Below, piece by piece: positions 1 to 10,974 of a DNA stretch of 64,000 nt. The stretch spans positions 128,412,652 to 128,476,651 of the forward strand of contig JBCFYV010000012.1 of the NCBI GenBank assembly GCA_039000515.1, written 5' to 3'. This DNA is from Timema cristinae. Taxonomy: Eukaryota > Arthropoda > Insecta > Phasmatodea > Timematidae. Within the stretch, counting starts at the first letter, position 1, and each line of letters opens with the position of its first letter. The notes beneath the pieces are model-generated. The model saw only the letters and a list, made by a program, of their open reading frames with translations, did no database searches and was not told where the DNA came from. A program made the translations under genes and the position numbers.

Positions 1-2999
1 CAGGGACCACTCCACTTATACGCCATCTTCGCCGAAGACTTGTCAGCAGCTGAGCTAAGAGGAAAACACTTGCACACAACAACGTCCCCAAGTTTAAATG
101 GGACAGGGATACGCCCTCGGTTATAGGTGGCGGCAACCTTCCTTTGGGACTTCAGGAGGTTAGAAAAAGCTACCTCACATTTCTTTTCATAAGAACAATC
201 ACCTGCTTCATTAAGGAGCGGGTCAATATCCCAGTTAAACAATAATGGGTGGTTCAGGTCCCTATTGAGGAGGATAGAGGAAGGAGTGGCTTTGACTGAC
301 TCATGGAAAGCGGCGTTAAAAGCAATGTTCAAAACGTCTAAGTCCTGGTCCCAGTGGGTGTGATCCAGGTGGTGAAAGATCGTCAAGGCAACGTTTAGGT
401 TACGATTAAACCTTTCTACATGGTTCGGCGATGGGTTGTACGGGCTAGTGGTAACGTGTCTTATCCCCCACGAAAAACACATATCTCCGAAAGCTTTAGA
501 ACGGAAACACGGTCCATTATCACTTACTATGACCCTTGGGGTCCCTAAAATCGCCCAAACACGCCTGCACAGAGCATTAACAGTCGTCCTTGCCTTCATG
601 TTCCTTAGGGGGATGAGTATGACGAATTTAGAGAAGGCGTCCATGGCGACGAGTATAGAGGTGTTCCCTTGGGTAGAGCGGGTAAGGGGGCCGACGAAAT
701 CAACAAAAACTTTCTCCCACGGTTGCTTAGCAACATCCGCGGAGTGAAACCCTATTTTAGAATTACGCGCCGGTTTGGCCAATTGACACGGCTCACATTT
801 GCGCACCCAATCTCTAACGTCTCTAGGCATTAAGGGCCAAAAAAATTCCTTAGAAATCTTACGTTCGGTCTTAAGGACACCGCAATGGCCGCCAAAAAGG
901 GAGTCGTGGAAATATTTAAGTAACATAGGCCTAAGTTTCTCTGGCACAAAATATCTTATCCTACCCTTGACACGAACTACTAAGAGGTCTTTAAAAATCT
1001 CGTAGTTCCCAATCCTCTCTCCACGCTTGATCCTGTCAACGATCTGTCTACAACACGGATCCATCAACTGATGGTCTTTGATTGAGATAAAGGATTCGGG
1101 AATCGTATGGATAACAAATAACGAGCCATCCTCCTTACATTCTCCTACAGGTTCCTTATCCTCACACATCCTAGACAAAGCGTCAGCAACAACATTAAGT
1201 TTCCCAGCAACGTGATGGGTCGTAAACTTGAACCTGGATAGCTTCCAAACCCACCGTCCAATTTTCCCTAGTTGTTTCGGGTGATTCCACATCCAGCTGA
1301 GGGCCATGTTGTCAGTGTACAACTCAAACTGGCGAAGCTCTAGATAGTCTGCGAACTTGTCGATGCCGAAGATACAGCTGAGACATTCCTTTTCATATAT
1401 ACTATACTTTCTTTCGGCAGGGCTCAAAGTTCTGCTGGCGAAAGCTACAGGTCTACTTCCCTCGGAAGTCGTTTGAGAGAGAACCGCTCCTAGCGCTACA
1501 GAGGAGGCATCAACATGTAGTTGGAAAGGCAGAGAAAAGTCAGGCATGCGTAGCACGGCTGGCGACACTAGGTGGCGCTTAAGCGCAACAAAAGCCTGCT
1601 GTTGGGCAGAACCCCAAATAAAGGTGGCACCCTTTTTCTTCAAGGAGTTAAGGGGGTTGGCTAAGTCAGAGAAGTTCGGGATGAACCTAGCGTAGTAGGC
1701 GCACATACCTAGAAACCTTAATACCCCTTTTATGTTTTTTGGGGCGGGAAAATCCAAGATAGGCTTAACCCGATCCGGGTCAACGAGCAGGTTACCCTCA
1801 GAAATGATATAGCCAAGATATGGGATAGACCTCTTCGCCCATGTGACTTTCTTCGGGTTTACAGTCAACCCAGCCTCGCGCAGGCGCCTCAACACTACCT
1901 CAACATGACGCAAATGGTCATCAAAAGATTTGCTGTAAACGCAGATATCATCAAGGTAGTTAAACACGAATTTGTATTTCAGGTCCGCCAAAATATGGTC
2001 TAAGACTCTACTCAACGCTTGCCCCCCGCAACTTATCCCTAACGGCACTCGGTTGAATTCGTAGACTTGCCAGGGGGTGATAAACGCGGTGAATTTCTTA
2101 GACGACTCTGAGAGAGCACATTGCAGAAAGCTCGCATTAAGGTCAATCAAGCTGTAATATTTGGCTCCGCCAAGATGTTGGAAGGCGGACTCTATGCTAG
2201 GCATGGGGTATGGGTCGAACACAATTTTTTTATTAAGCTTTCTATAATCGACAATCAAGCGATGCCCATGACCTTTCCTGGGAATAATGAACGCAGGACT
2301 TGCGTATGGGGATTTGGAGGGACGAATAACCTCCTTTTGTTCCAAGTCCATGATAAGATTTCTAAATATCTCGAGTTTGGGGGGTGCACAGGAGTAGGGA
2401 CCAGATCTAACAGGAATGTGGTCCTGCGCCACAATGTCGTACGGCAAAATGTCGCACTTGCCCCATCTGTCAGTGATGACGTCAGGGAATCGAGCTATCA
2501 AACGATCTATCGCTTCACGTTCCTCGACAATGGGGAACAACCTGCGAGGATGGTGCCCAACACAAAACGGGATAAACAAACTAGGTTCAAACTTAAAAGA
2601 TATTCCTAAGCGTCTCAGGTCAAGTATGACTCCAGTCTCGAACATGAAGTCAGTCCCTAGAATAACATCAAAGGGAAGTTCTGGCATAACAAAGAACGGA
2701 CGTTTCCAGGCAAATCTTTCTATCTTAATAGAGAGCACTACTTTACAATCGACCAAGATAGTCTGCCCATTAGCCACGGCGTAAATCTTAGGACCTATCG
2801 ACCTATAATCGATTTTTGTTTTACCCTCTAACTGGCGCAAAAACTCACGGCATATAAATGAGTGACTGGCTCCTGTATCTAAAAGAGCAACACAATCGTT
2901 TTGGGCTACCTGGATCTGAACTACAGGAGTAGGAGCACGTGGTTTAATACAAGTGGGCACGACCGGACCACGACTACGAGCGCGCCCTATAAGTTTCCC
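1..2999 (-). CDS. pol: Ty3/gypsy retrotransposon pol (protease, RT, RNase H, integrase), partial at left edge
   Basis: Polyprotein for reverse transcription and integration of an LTR retrotransposon. Seen directly in one minus-strand frame: protease active site DTGAS at 2865-2879; RT core with YLDD at 1947-1958; RNase H with an HVDAS motif near 1500-1530, followed by the NVVADALSR linker near 1175-1200; integrase zinc-finger CEPC near 787-798; and the integrase core with aspartates in VDFVGP (about 693-704) and SDNGP (about 505-525) and the glutamate in NHVER (about 411-427). All sampled motifs share one frame, and I find no stop before the window ends in the integrase C-terminal part (AYKWSGP). 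The domain order PR-RT-RH-INT is Ty3/gypsy, not copia. The pol frame is entered from gag by a -1 slip at 2993-2999. An open frame of this length suggests a young copy. The remaining integrase C-terminus and the 3' LTR lie outside the window. Confidence 0.95.
2955..2999 (-). promoter_or_regulatory. Programmed -1 frameshift signal at gag/pol junction
   Basis: On the minus strand the heptamer GGGAAAC occupies 2999-2993 and reads G GGA AAC in the gag frame, the canonical X XXY YYZ pattern. One sense codon later gag ends at TAG (2989-2987). Slipping back one base puts the ribosome exactly into the pol frame. After a 5-nt spacer, GGGCGCG (2987-2981) can pair with CGTGCCC (2961-2955), a 7-bp stem with one G-U pair and a 19-nt loop. 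Spacing and stem position match known -1 sites. Stimulation by the stem is inferred. Confidence 0.85.
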
Positions 3000-4050
3000 G
3001 ATCTACACTGTCTCTGTACGTGACCCAGTCTTCTACACCGAAAACATCTCATGCGCGAGAGGTCGCGGGGCGCACGGTTGTCAGAACCCGAAGGCCTGAA
3101 GTTGTCCCTAGGAGTGTTAGCATCGCGATCGCCCGGTAGTACAGGCGCTAATGACAAGGCCGTATTCATAGGTTCGGGAGTTGAACCCGTGCGTCTGCGG
3201 TTTAATGCCGCCGGCGCATGCGCACTTAAATACTCCTGTTCGGCGAGCAGGGTGTTTTCAATCGAAGATGCTAGAGAGAAAAGTTCAAGTACCGTACAGG
3301 GCTTACATGTAAATACAAAATGTCGCCGGGTGAGGGCGACACATTCTCAAGAATAATATCAACGATCTCACTTTCCCCCAGACCACTATTGAGAACTTGA
3401 GCTGCCTCTGTGATAGATAAAATAAAATCTCTCAACGATTCGTGGGGATATTGAAACCTGTGAATAACTTCCTTACATAACCTTTCTCTAGCCCTACTGG
3501 GTAACAGCGCTTCTAAAATGAGGTCAGTAAGTGATCTCCAAGATAAACCATTTTGAATCCCACGGGAGAACAGCTGGGTTAAAAAACCAGAAGTTTTGGC
3601 CAAACACAGAATCAAAAATTCACTATCACTCGCTAACTTTAGACAATATGCTCTGTTGATCTCAACCATAAATTTAAACAGAGTAGCGTGATCTTGACCG
3701 TCGCAAACAGGGGTCCGATTCAAAATCTCCATAAGTACTTTGTTCTGACATTTAACTAGTGAAGGGGGTGGAGGAGGAGCGGTAGGCGCTGAAGGGGGTG
3801 GATTCCCATCCTCAATCCTGTCCATACCCGAGTCAGTCTCAGCCTCCCCAGTCCCGCTAATCTCCCCACATAGCTTAGATCTGAGCTCACCCACTGTAGC
3901 ATTGGGAGGGAAGGAGACGCCCCTTGAAGTCAGCTCAGCTGTCAACTCGTCCCGGCTCAGGCGGTAGACAGCAGTCTTAGATGTGGTCAAAGTGGACATG
4001 GCAGTTGCAGGAGTGGTCTCCATGGTCGCGGAGTCATGAAACATAAACAA
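2987..4050 (-). pseudogene. gag: Ty3/gypsy gag with one frameshift
   Basis: Structural protein of the same retrotransposon. The first part (4050 to about 3338) starts at ATG 4050, or at a second in-frame ATG at 4020. It holds an N-terminal SAP-like stretch (LSRDELTAELTSRG), a proline-rich linker, then a capsid-like region containing AYCLKLASDSEF and FQYPHESLRDF. Near 3336-3340 the reading moves by one base: the original frame would stop at 3271, while the neighbouring frame continues with gag-like sequence to a CCHC zinc knuckle (CFRCRRLGHVQRQC, spacing 2-4-4, about 3000-3050) and a TAG at 2987-2989. I infer a single-base insertion in this copy or a consensus error, because both flanks read as gag and pol is open. 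The last sense codons overlap the slippery site used to enter pol. Confidence 0.85.
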
Positions 4051-5490
4051 ACAAGAATCAATACAATATCAATCATCCAACAACACTGCAGACAGGCGGA
4101 CCCTATTTTCTCTCCTAACTATACCTAATACCCTATTAAGTGCCCCACTCAACTCTGCGAGAGCAGAGTGGCGCAGCTTCTCTCTTGTAACCCCCCCCTT
4201 CATATGATCAGATAGGTTCAAATTACAATAAATAGAAGGTAGGTTAGTTACAAGAGAGTTTATTTTATTCAACAAACAACTCGCAGACATACAAGAGCGA
4301 GGCACTCTAGGAAAGTCGAGTGACTGGCCGATAAGGGCCGAGATAAACAATAAATAAAGGGGCAAGACCCCAAGTCGTTAAGAGAAAACAGAATGACTAA
4401 TACCAACGTAGTCATAATTAAATTGACCCTCGCAGAAGGCGACTAACCTAGCAAGAAAGTTAAATACAAGTAATATATATATATGTCTACACGACCTGGC
4501 GATGCCGACACTACATTGACATAAGTATGAAGTTTATAATAGACTGCCATTATAAGGCGCAACAGAGAAAATGATTAACCCAAACCTAACCTGTTACAAT
4601 AGTTCCTAATCAAATTAGTCCAATCTAATTATTATTATTATAATGACCAATGTGCTGGGTGCACGGGCTCGCGCCCCCGAGTTGAATAACAATTTAAAAA
4701 AATTTACAATCGTAACAAACCTTTAACCTTTAGCAACCAGAATAATTATTTTAAGTAAGTTACACGTTAAACAGAAATAATTAGCGCCCCAAGATGGCGA
4801 CATGCTAAAGTTCCATTAGCGCCCTAAGATGGCGCCATGCCAAAGTTCCAACCCGTCCGTGAGGCGGACACAACGTTAAGTACCAAGAAAAAGCTAGAGC
4901 ATAAACCATAATGGCTGACAGGCAAATCCTGCAGTCTCAGAGAAATATAGCTATTAGTAATCATGATTTATATTTAAAGTCGAAACTTAAATTTTGAACA
5001 AATTAACCCAAACATAATTTAGAATACGTCGAACAGCAACCTACGCCTAAATCTAAGACAAGTGTCTCACCTAATCGAGTGCAGAGAAATGAGTGACATC
5101 ACTACACAGTCCAGCCGTTATATACTGTACAAAGTCAATCACGTGTTCACAAACGGCGGGAACACACTGGGGTGAAGGGAGAGGGGTGTACGTCGCTTCG
5201 GGAGAAGTCTCGACGATTCTCGTGATAATTTCAAATCACGCGCCGGTGGATGAGTCTTGTTTCACTCGAGCACAACCGTCAGCGCATACGGGTTAGCGCA
5301 TCTCGATGTTCTATTGTCCGAGTCTTGCTCTAATCGGGCCTCGAGCCACGGGTGGTCAGTAAGCCGCGTGATGTTGAGTGGAGTAGAGTGTGCGTGTTTC
5401 ATGAAGTCGAGTTCCAGCCCAGTCAAAGGGGACCAGATCAGGTGAGCTAGATCGTCCATGTTTGCATTATGTCTGTGACAACGTCACAAT
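4051..5490 (-). mobile_element. 5' LTR and leader of the Ty3/gypsy element
   Basis: Sequence upstream of gag in the element's orientation. A palindromic start, TGTGAC-GTT-GTCACA (about 5476-5490), fits an LTR 5' end beginning TG. A TATATAA box lies at 5118-5124 on the minus strand, and an AATAAA-like signal on the minus strand near 4260-4270. A short open stretch at 4069-4365 (98 codons) precedes gag and resembles no protein I know. I could not place the LTR 3' end or a convincing primer-binding site, and the partner LTR lies outside the window, so the LTR length is unknown. Confidence 0.6.
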
Positions 5491-7310
5491 TCCAACATGA
5501 CAAACCACTAAGGAACCATCTAATCTACGATACAGTGGTACAATCCAACAAGACAAACCACTAAGGAACCAACTAATCTACGATACAGTGGTACAATCCA
5601 ACAAGACAAACCACTAAGGAACCAACTAATCTACGATACAGTGGTACAGTCCAACAAGACAAACCACTAAGGAACCAACTAATCTACGATACAGTGGTAC
5701 AATCCAACAAGACAAACCACTAAGGAACTATCCAATCTACGATACAGTGGTACAATCCAACATGACAAACCACTAAGGAACTATCCAATCTACGATACAG
5801 TGGTACATTCCAACATGACAAACCACTAAGGAACTATCCAATCTACGATACAGTGGTACAGTCCAACAAGACAAACCACTAAGGAACCAACTAATCTACG
5901 ATACAGTGGTACAATCCAACAAGACAAACCACTAAGGAACCAACTAATCTACGATACAGTGGTACAATCCAACAAGACAAACCACTAAGGAACTATCCAA
6001 TCTACGATACAGTGGTACATTCCAACATGACAAACCACTAAGGAACCAACTAATCTACGATACAGTGGTACAATCCAACAAGACAAACCACTAAGGAACC
6101 AACTAATCTACGATACAGTGGTACAATCCAACAAGACAAACCACTAAGGAACTATCTAATCTACGATACAGTGGTACAATCCAACAAGACAAACCACTAA
6201 GGAACTATCCAATCTACGATACAGTGGTACAATCCAACATGACAAACCACTAAGGAACCGTCTAATCTACGATACAGTGGAACAATCCAACATGACAAAC
6301 CACTAAGGAACCAACTAATCTACGATACAGTGGTACAATCCAACAAGACAAACCACTAAGGAACTATCCAATCTACGATACAGTGGTACACTCCAACAAG
6401 ACAAACCACTAAGGAACCATCTAATCTACGATACAGTGGTACAATCCAACATGACAAACCACTAAGGAACCAACTAATCTACGATACAGTGGTACAATCC
6501 AACAAGACAAACCACTAAGGAACTATCTAATCTACGATACAGTGGTACAATCCAACAAGACAAACCACTAAGGAACCAACTAATCTACGATACAGTGGTA
6601 CAATCCAACATGACAAACCACTAAGGAACCAACTAATCTACGATAAAGTGGTACATTCCAACATGACAAACCACTAAGGAACCATCTAATCTACGATACA
6701 GTGGTACAATCCAACAAGACAAACCACTAAGGAACCAACTAATCTACGATACAGTGGTACAATCATACAAGACAAACCACTAAGGAACCAACTAATCTAC
6801 GATACAGTGGTACAATCCAACAAGACAAACCACTAAGGAACTATCTAATCTACGATACAGTGGTACAATCCAACAAGACAAACCACTAAGGAACTATCTA
6901 ATCTACGATACAGTGGTACAATCCAACATGACAAACCTTTAAGGAACCATCTAATCTACGATACAGTGGTACAATCCAACAAGACAAACCACTAAGGAAC
7001 CATCTAATCTACGATACAGTGGTACAATCCAACATGACAAACCTTTAAGGAACCAACTAATCTACGATACAGTGGTACAATCCAACAAGACAAACCACTA
7101 AGGAACCAACTAATCTACGATACAGTGGTACAATCCAACAAGACAAACCACTAAGGAACTATCTAATCTACGATACAGTGGTACAATCCAACAAGACAAA
7201 CCACTAAGGAACCAACTAATCTACGATACAGTGGTACAATCCAACAAGACAAACCACTAAGGAACTATCTAATCTACGATACAGTGGTACAGTCCAACAA
7301 GACAGGTCTG
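5491..7310. repeat. 53-bp satellite array, about 34 copies
   Basis: Nearly identical head-to-tail monomers of 53 bp (for example the CGATACA motif recurs at 5581 and 5634). Variation is mostly at two spots: AACCAACT/AACTATCC/AACCATCT, and ACAAGAC/ACATGAC. Each monomer contains the inverted pair ACCACT...AGTGGT separated by about 25 bp, so every unit can form a hairpin. The array touches the presumed gypsy LTR start on its left and ends in unique sequence at 7310. It may be an independent satellite or part of the element's U3; this cannot be decided without the other LTR. Confidence 0.95.
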
Positions 7311-8160
7311 CTTGAGAGAACACTGGCTTTATACAGGAGCAAACACTTCCTGCATCACGTCATAATACCCGTCCATACTTAGGCTACACTAATGGGGTAC
7401 GGATAGGAACGGTAGCATTTAGAAGTAATGTGCCCATATTTGTATTTTATTGTATTGTTAAACAAATTTATAGAAAAGACACCCTTACTTCACCGATCCA
7501 GGATTAAAACACCGATTTCCCTAAGATAGGATGTATTGAGGTGGACTGGTTAGAAATATCTCAAGATAGGGATAGGTTGTAATGAGGTGGACTGGGTAGA
7601 ACTAGCTCAAGATAGGGATATGATATAATTAGAAATATAATTATATGTTGAAAGTTGATTAGTTTTTTGTATTTAACGGAAATGAATTAATAAAGTATGT
7701 GATACAAATATTTCCTATGTGGTTGTTAACTACTTCTGATAAGACTTATTTTTTGTATGACATATAGTAGTGATCTCCGTTCCGAAACTTGTATTTCAAG
7801 CAGATTGTTTTCAATGTCTTTTACATAAGATTCACTCGCAGTTTGGATGTCAATTAATGCTTTGATCGTTTAACGATTTATTCAATGAATTTATTGAGTT
7901 TATTCTCTCGCATGACATCACGTGGGTACTAATTAGTGTTATTTTAACTTTTCATACATTCATTTGTGTTAATCTGTTTTATGTTAACTTTTCAATACTC
8001 TTTAATATTCATCACATGCTCGTCTATTTCATTTGTAGCTAACTTTATGTATTGTATTGTATTGTATTGTATTGTAATTTTGACTATTGTTATTAGAAAT
8101 TGTTTAGTTATTTGACTATTTGTTGCGACTAATGCCTAAACAACAAGTTTTCTCTCTCTA
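7311..8160. other. Non-coding sequence with a minor tandem duplication and an ATTGT microsatellite
   Basis: No gene seen. About 7495-7625 holds two to three diverged copies of a roughly 60-bp unit (AAGATAGG...GAGGTGGACTGG). A pentanucleotide ATTGT run lies at about 8042-8077. A minus-strand TATAAAG occurs near 7331-7337, just beyond the 53-bp array. Confidence 0.5.
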
Positions 8161-9155
8161 AGCCCAATACGCACTAGGAAACATTGGTTGCCCACGTGTT
8201 GCCCTTGTTTCAGAAACAGTCGGGCAACATTTGTGCATGTTTCTTTGTGTTTCCCGGTTAGGAAAACATGTTTCTCGTGATCCATTTAAAATGGGCTGCA
8301 AGAAACAATTCCTTTATGTAACTTATTGATGATCAGAAATGTAAGTGTGATTTATGAACGTAGCGGGCCGACGAAGGCTCACATTCATTTGTTTCTTTAC
8401 TAGTTTCTCAGCAGCACGTCTTACTAACCGTTCGAGTTATATGGCTATTAACTTATTACGCTAATGTGTTAGGGATGATGAAGGTTGAATTCAAACGAAC
8501 TGCACCCGCATTTATGTCGAGTGAGTGGAAAACCATTTAGAAAAAACGTCCTTCACTGCACCCGAATCGAACCCCGATCTCCCCGTCATCGGCAGTCCTG
8601 TCTATTGCGAGAGTAGCGCGTTTGACCATGCGGCCACCGTTGTTTCTTACTGCTACTTCTAATACTACTACTATCACTATCACTAATTATTATTATCCAT
8701 TTAATTAGTTGAAATAAATCAACAGGAATAATAATTGAAAATTTTCCATTTTGACAAATTTTCCGGTAAAAATATAGGGAAAATTTTCCAAAACAAAAAT
8801 GTTTCCGCCTCACATCTCTAGTCGTGGTCAGCAGAAAAAACTGTGGATTGAAATATTTAGTACAAATACACTGTTGTGGGATGTGACAGTCGAGGAATGT
8901 AAGAACCGCGTAAAAATAGCATGTTTTTAATAAAATAAGGAGAGAGTTTTCAGTTAGTGTACATGAACACGACCCCCCTCCCTCAACCCAGTTTTCTTCT
9001 TCTCTGTCTTCTTTAACAGCTCAGCATCCTCCTCAAGCAATATCGTTCACTCAAATGAACTCTGGACGGGAAACAATGTTCCAACAATGTTTGCCAACAA
9101 TATGTTTCTCATGTCGGGGCAACAGACTTTCCAAATGTGTACTAGGCTGACAGTT
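8160..9155. mobile_element. Possible degenerate DNA transposon with imperfect terminal inverted repeats
   Basis: The left end (GCCCAATACGCACTAGGAAA, then TTGCC) and the reverse complement of the right end (GCCTAGTACACATTTGGAAA, then TTGCC) are similar over about 35 bp. The motif AACAATGTT recurs near the right end. No transposase remains, and a SINE head lies inside. Similar AACAATGTTG-rich stretches occur at 20190-20440 and 22900-23000. Weak support. Confidence 0.35.
8545..8642 (-). mobile_element. tRNA-derived SINE head
   Basis: On the minus strand an A-box-like segment (GGCCGCATGGTCAAACGCGC) is followed about 50 bp later by a B box (GGGGTTCGATTCGGG). Spacing and boxes match a pol III promoter of tRNA origin. 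There is no credible cloverleaf acceptor stem, so this is a SINE remnant rather than a tRNA gene. Confidence 0.55.
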
Positions 9156-9234
9156 ACAAGATGTTTCATAATATTGTTATCACTCGGTCTATTCTATAGT
9201 TGGTAAGGAGACCTGTCTAACACACACACACATA

Positions 9235-9958
9235 CCACGTTGGGCGCCAATTATTACTTTACGCGTCGGCGATGGGCACCGATTGAAGTGATACCGTTTA
9301 GTTAGCTGATAATTGCCCCGTGATCGAGCACTAATTATTATGATAGTAAGGTATTATTGTGAGATAATTGGTTTTTATAGCTCCGTGTTCGAGCACTAAT
9401 TATTATGATGCAGTTTTACAAGTTGATATTTTAATTGAATAATTAAGACCTTTAATGTTGCACACGATTTATTAAAGTGATTTTATCTTCGGCACTGAAG
9501 ATATCATTTTATATGATACAGTTTAGTTGAAACACAGATTATTTCTCTGTAACGTTCCGTGTTTTGAGTACCGTGCTGTGTAGATTTATGTGACTTATCT
9601 ATATATTCATACGCACAAGCGGCTTATATACTACCGACCCCTTGTCTCTTGGACCCCCTAGTCAACAATGTCAAAACCAACTAATAGAAAGAGTCCTGGC
9701 GACAGATGTTGTGAAGGTTAGCTTCCTATTGGGTAAAGGGAGCTAGCGTCACTTGCTTTTTTTGGTATTGCTACGGAGTTGATTTTGAAAGAAAAATAAG
9801 TCTTATGGTGTAATCAATTGACATCAGTTCTGAAAAGCGCGTGATTCTCCATGGATAAAGTATTAAAAGGATATTTTACATACAATACTTTAAAGAAAAA
9901 TGCACTTCATCCATGACTTTTTAAATATATAAGAACGGTCCAAATCAGTATCATTACA
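9235..9958 (-). mobile_element. LTR (family A, copy 1) with adjacent primer-binding site
   Basis: About 720 bp, highly similar to 32190-32818 over most of its length. On the minus strand it begins TGTAATG at 9958, has a TATATAAG box (9630-9623), and ends next to TTGGCGCCCAACGTGG (about 9250-9235), a typical LTR-retrotransposon primer-binding site. Internal sequence is lost just past this site, where an ACACAC tract follows. It is therefore a 5' LTR of a truncated element. Confidence 0.8.
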
Positions 9959-10974
9959 ATACCCCTCATTTGATTATATCTTAAAGAATGTAATGAATTT
10001 TGATATAAGCAAAACTATACTGTGTAAAATTACGTAATATTTGACATTTTATATCCTTAAAATTAAATATTAATAAATTTGTAAAAGTGTAAGTTACATA
10101 AATTGTATGGGTGTATAAACATTGATTTAAAATTATTTGTATAAAACTGCAATAGTTATGATATATTGTTTACATGTTTTCATAATTGATTGCTTTTATT
10201 TTTAAGGCTCAGTATTCTTGATGAATAAATGGAAAGAAAGAATGTTCTATTTTTATTAGTTATTTGATGTTCCATTTTTCATTTTCCTTATTTAACTGTA
10301 AAATCGTCGCACTGTTCTTAGAATAGTGATACCATAGAATTTTTAACACAATTATAGATTGCTTTGGTTGAATAATTAACTTTGTATTTGAGCTTATGTA
10401 AAATAAGGGTTTAGTTTAAATTTTATTAATTCAAATATAATTTAATGTAGGCTGAAAAAATCTTGAAAATAAATATAAGTTAATATCTGAAGTATTTCAA
10501 AGTACCTTAAATTCAAATTAAATTTTGAAATGCCGAAATAAAATATATATGTTAATTTTTTTAAATAAAATGTTTAATTTAATTATCGATTAACCAATAA
10601 TTTCTATTAAAACTCAAATCTTTATGCGAACTGTGTTAATTATTCAATCAATTATTGTTCACCGAATTCTCTACGGTAAACTTTCCATACAACATAAATT
10701 TAAACATAAAATTTACTTAATTAAATTGTCCTTAATATATCTAAAAAACCCTTACATATTCTTAATTGCTACCTTAAATTAATTTGAAAAATGGAGTCAC
10801 GTTTTCTCACATTTTTTTTTTATTTTGTGTTGATTTGATTAATAATATCATAGAGCTATTTATGTCTTGCCATTGAGCAAGGCATATTACATTATTACAT
10901 ATTCAATCAACTTATATTAACATCTGTTTTTTATAATGTTTAGTTGTTGTTAAAGAAACCTGGCTATTCACCCA
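9959..10974. other. AT-rich non-coding stretch
   Basis: Very AT-rich, with no coding frame, repeat array or RNA gene that I can support. Confidence 0.5.

Noticed and set aside
436..2784. Plus-strand frames across 436-2784
   Set aside because: Antisense shadows of the minus-strand gypsy pol gene.
4069..4365. 98-codon frame upstream of gag
   Set aside because: Hydrophobic start but no recognisable domain; probably leader or LTR sequence open by chance.
5491..7310. Possible CRISPR-like array (regular 53-bp period with inner dyad)
   Set aside because: There are no unique spacers; whole monomers are conserved, and the genome is eukaryotic.
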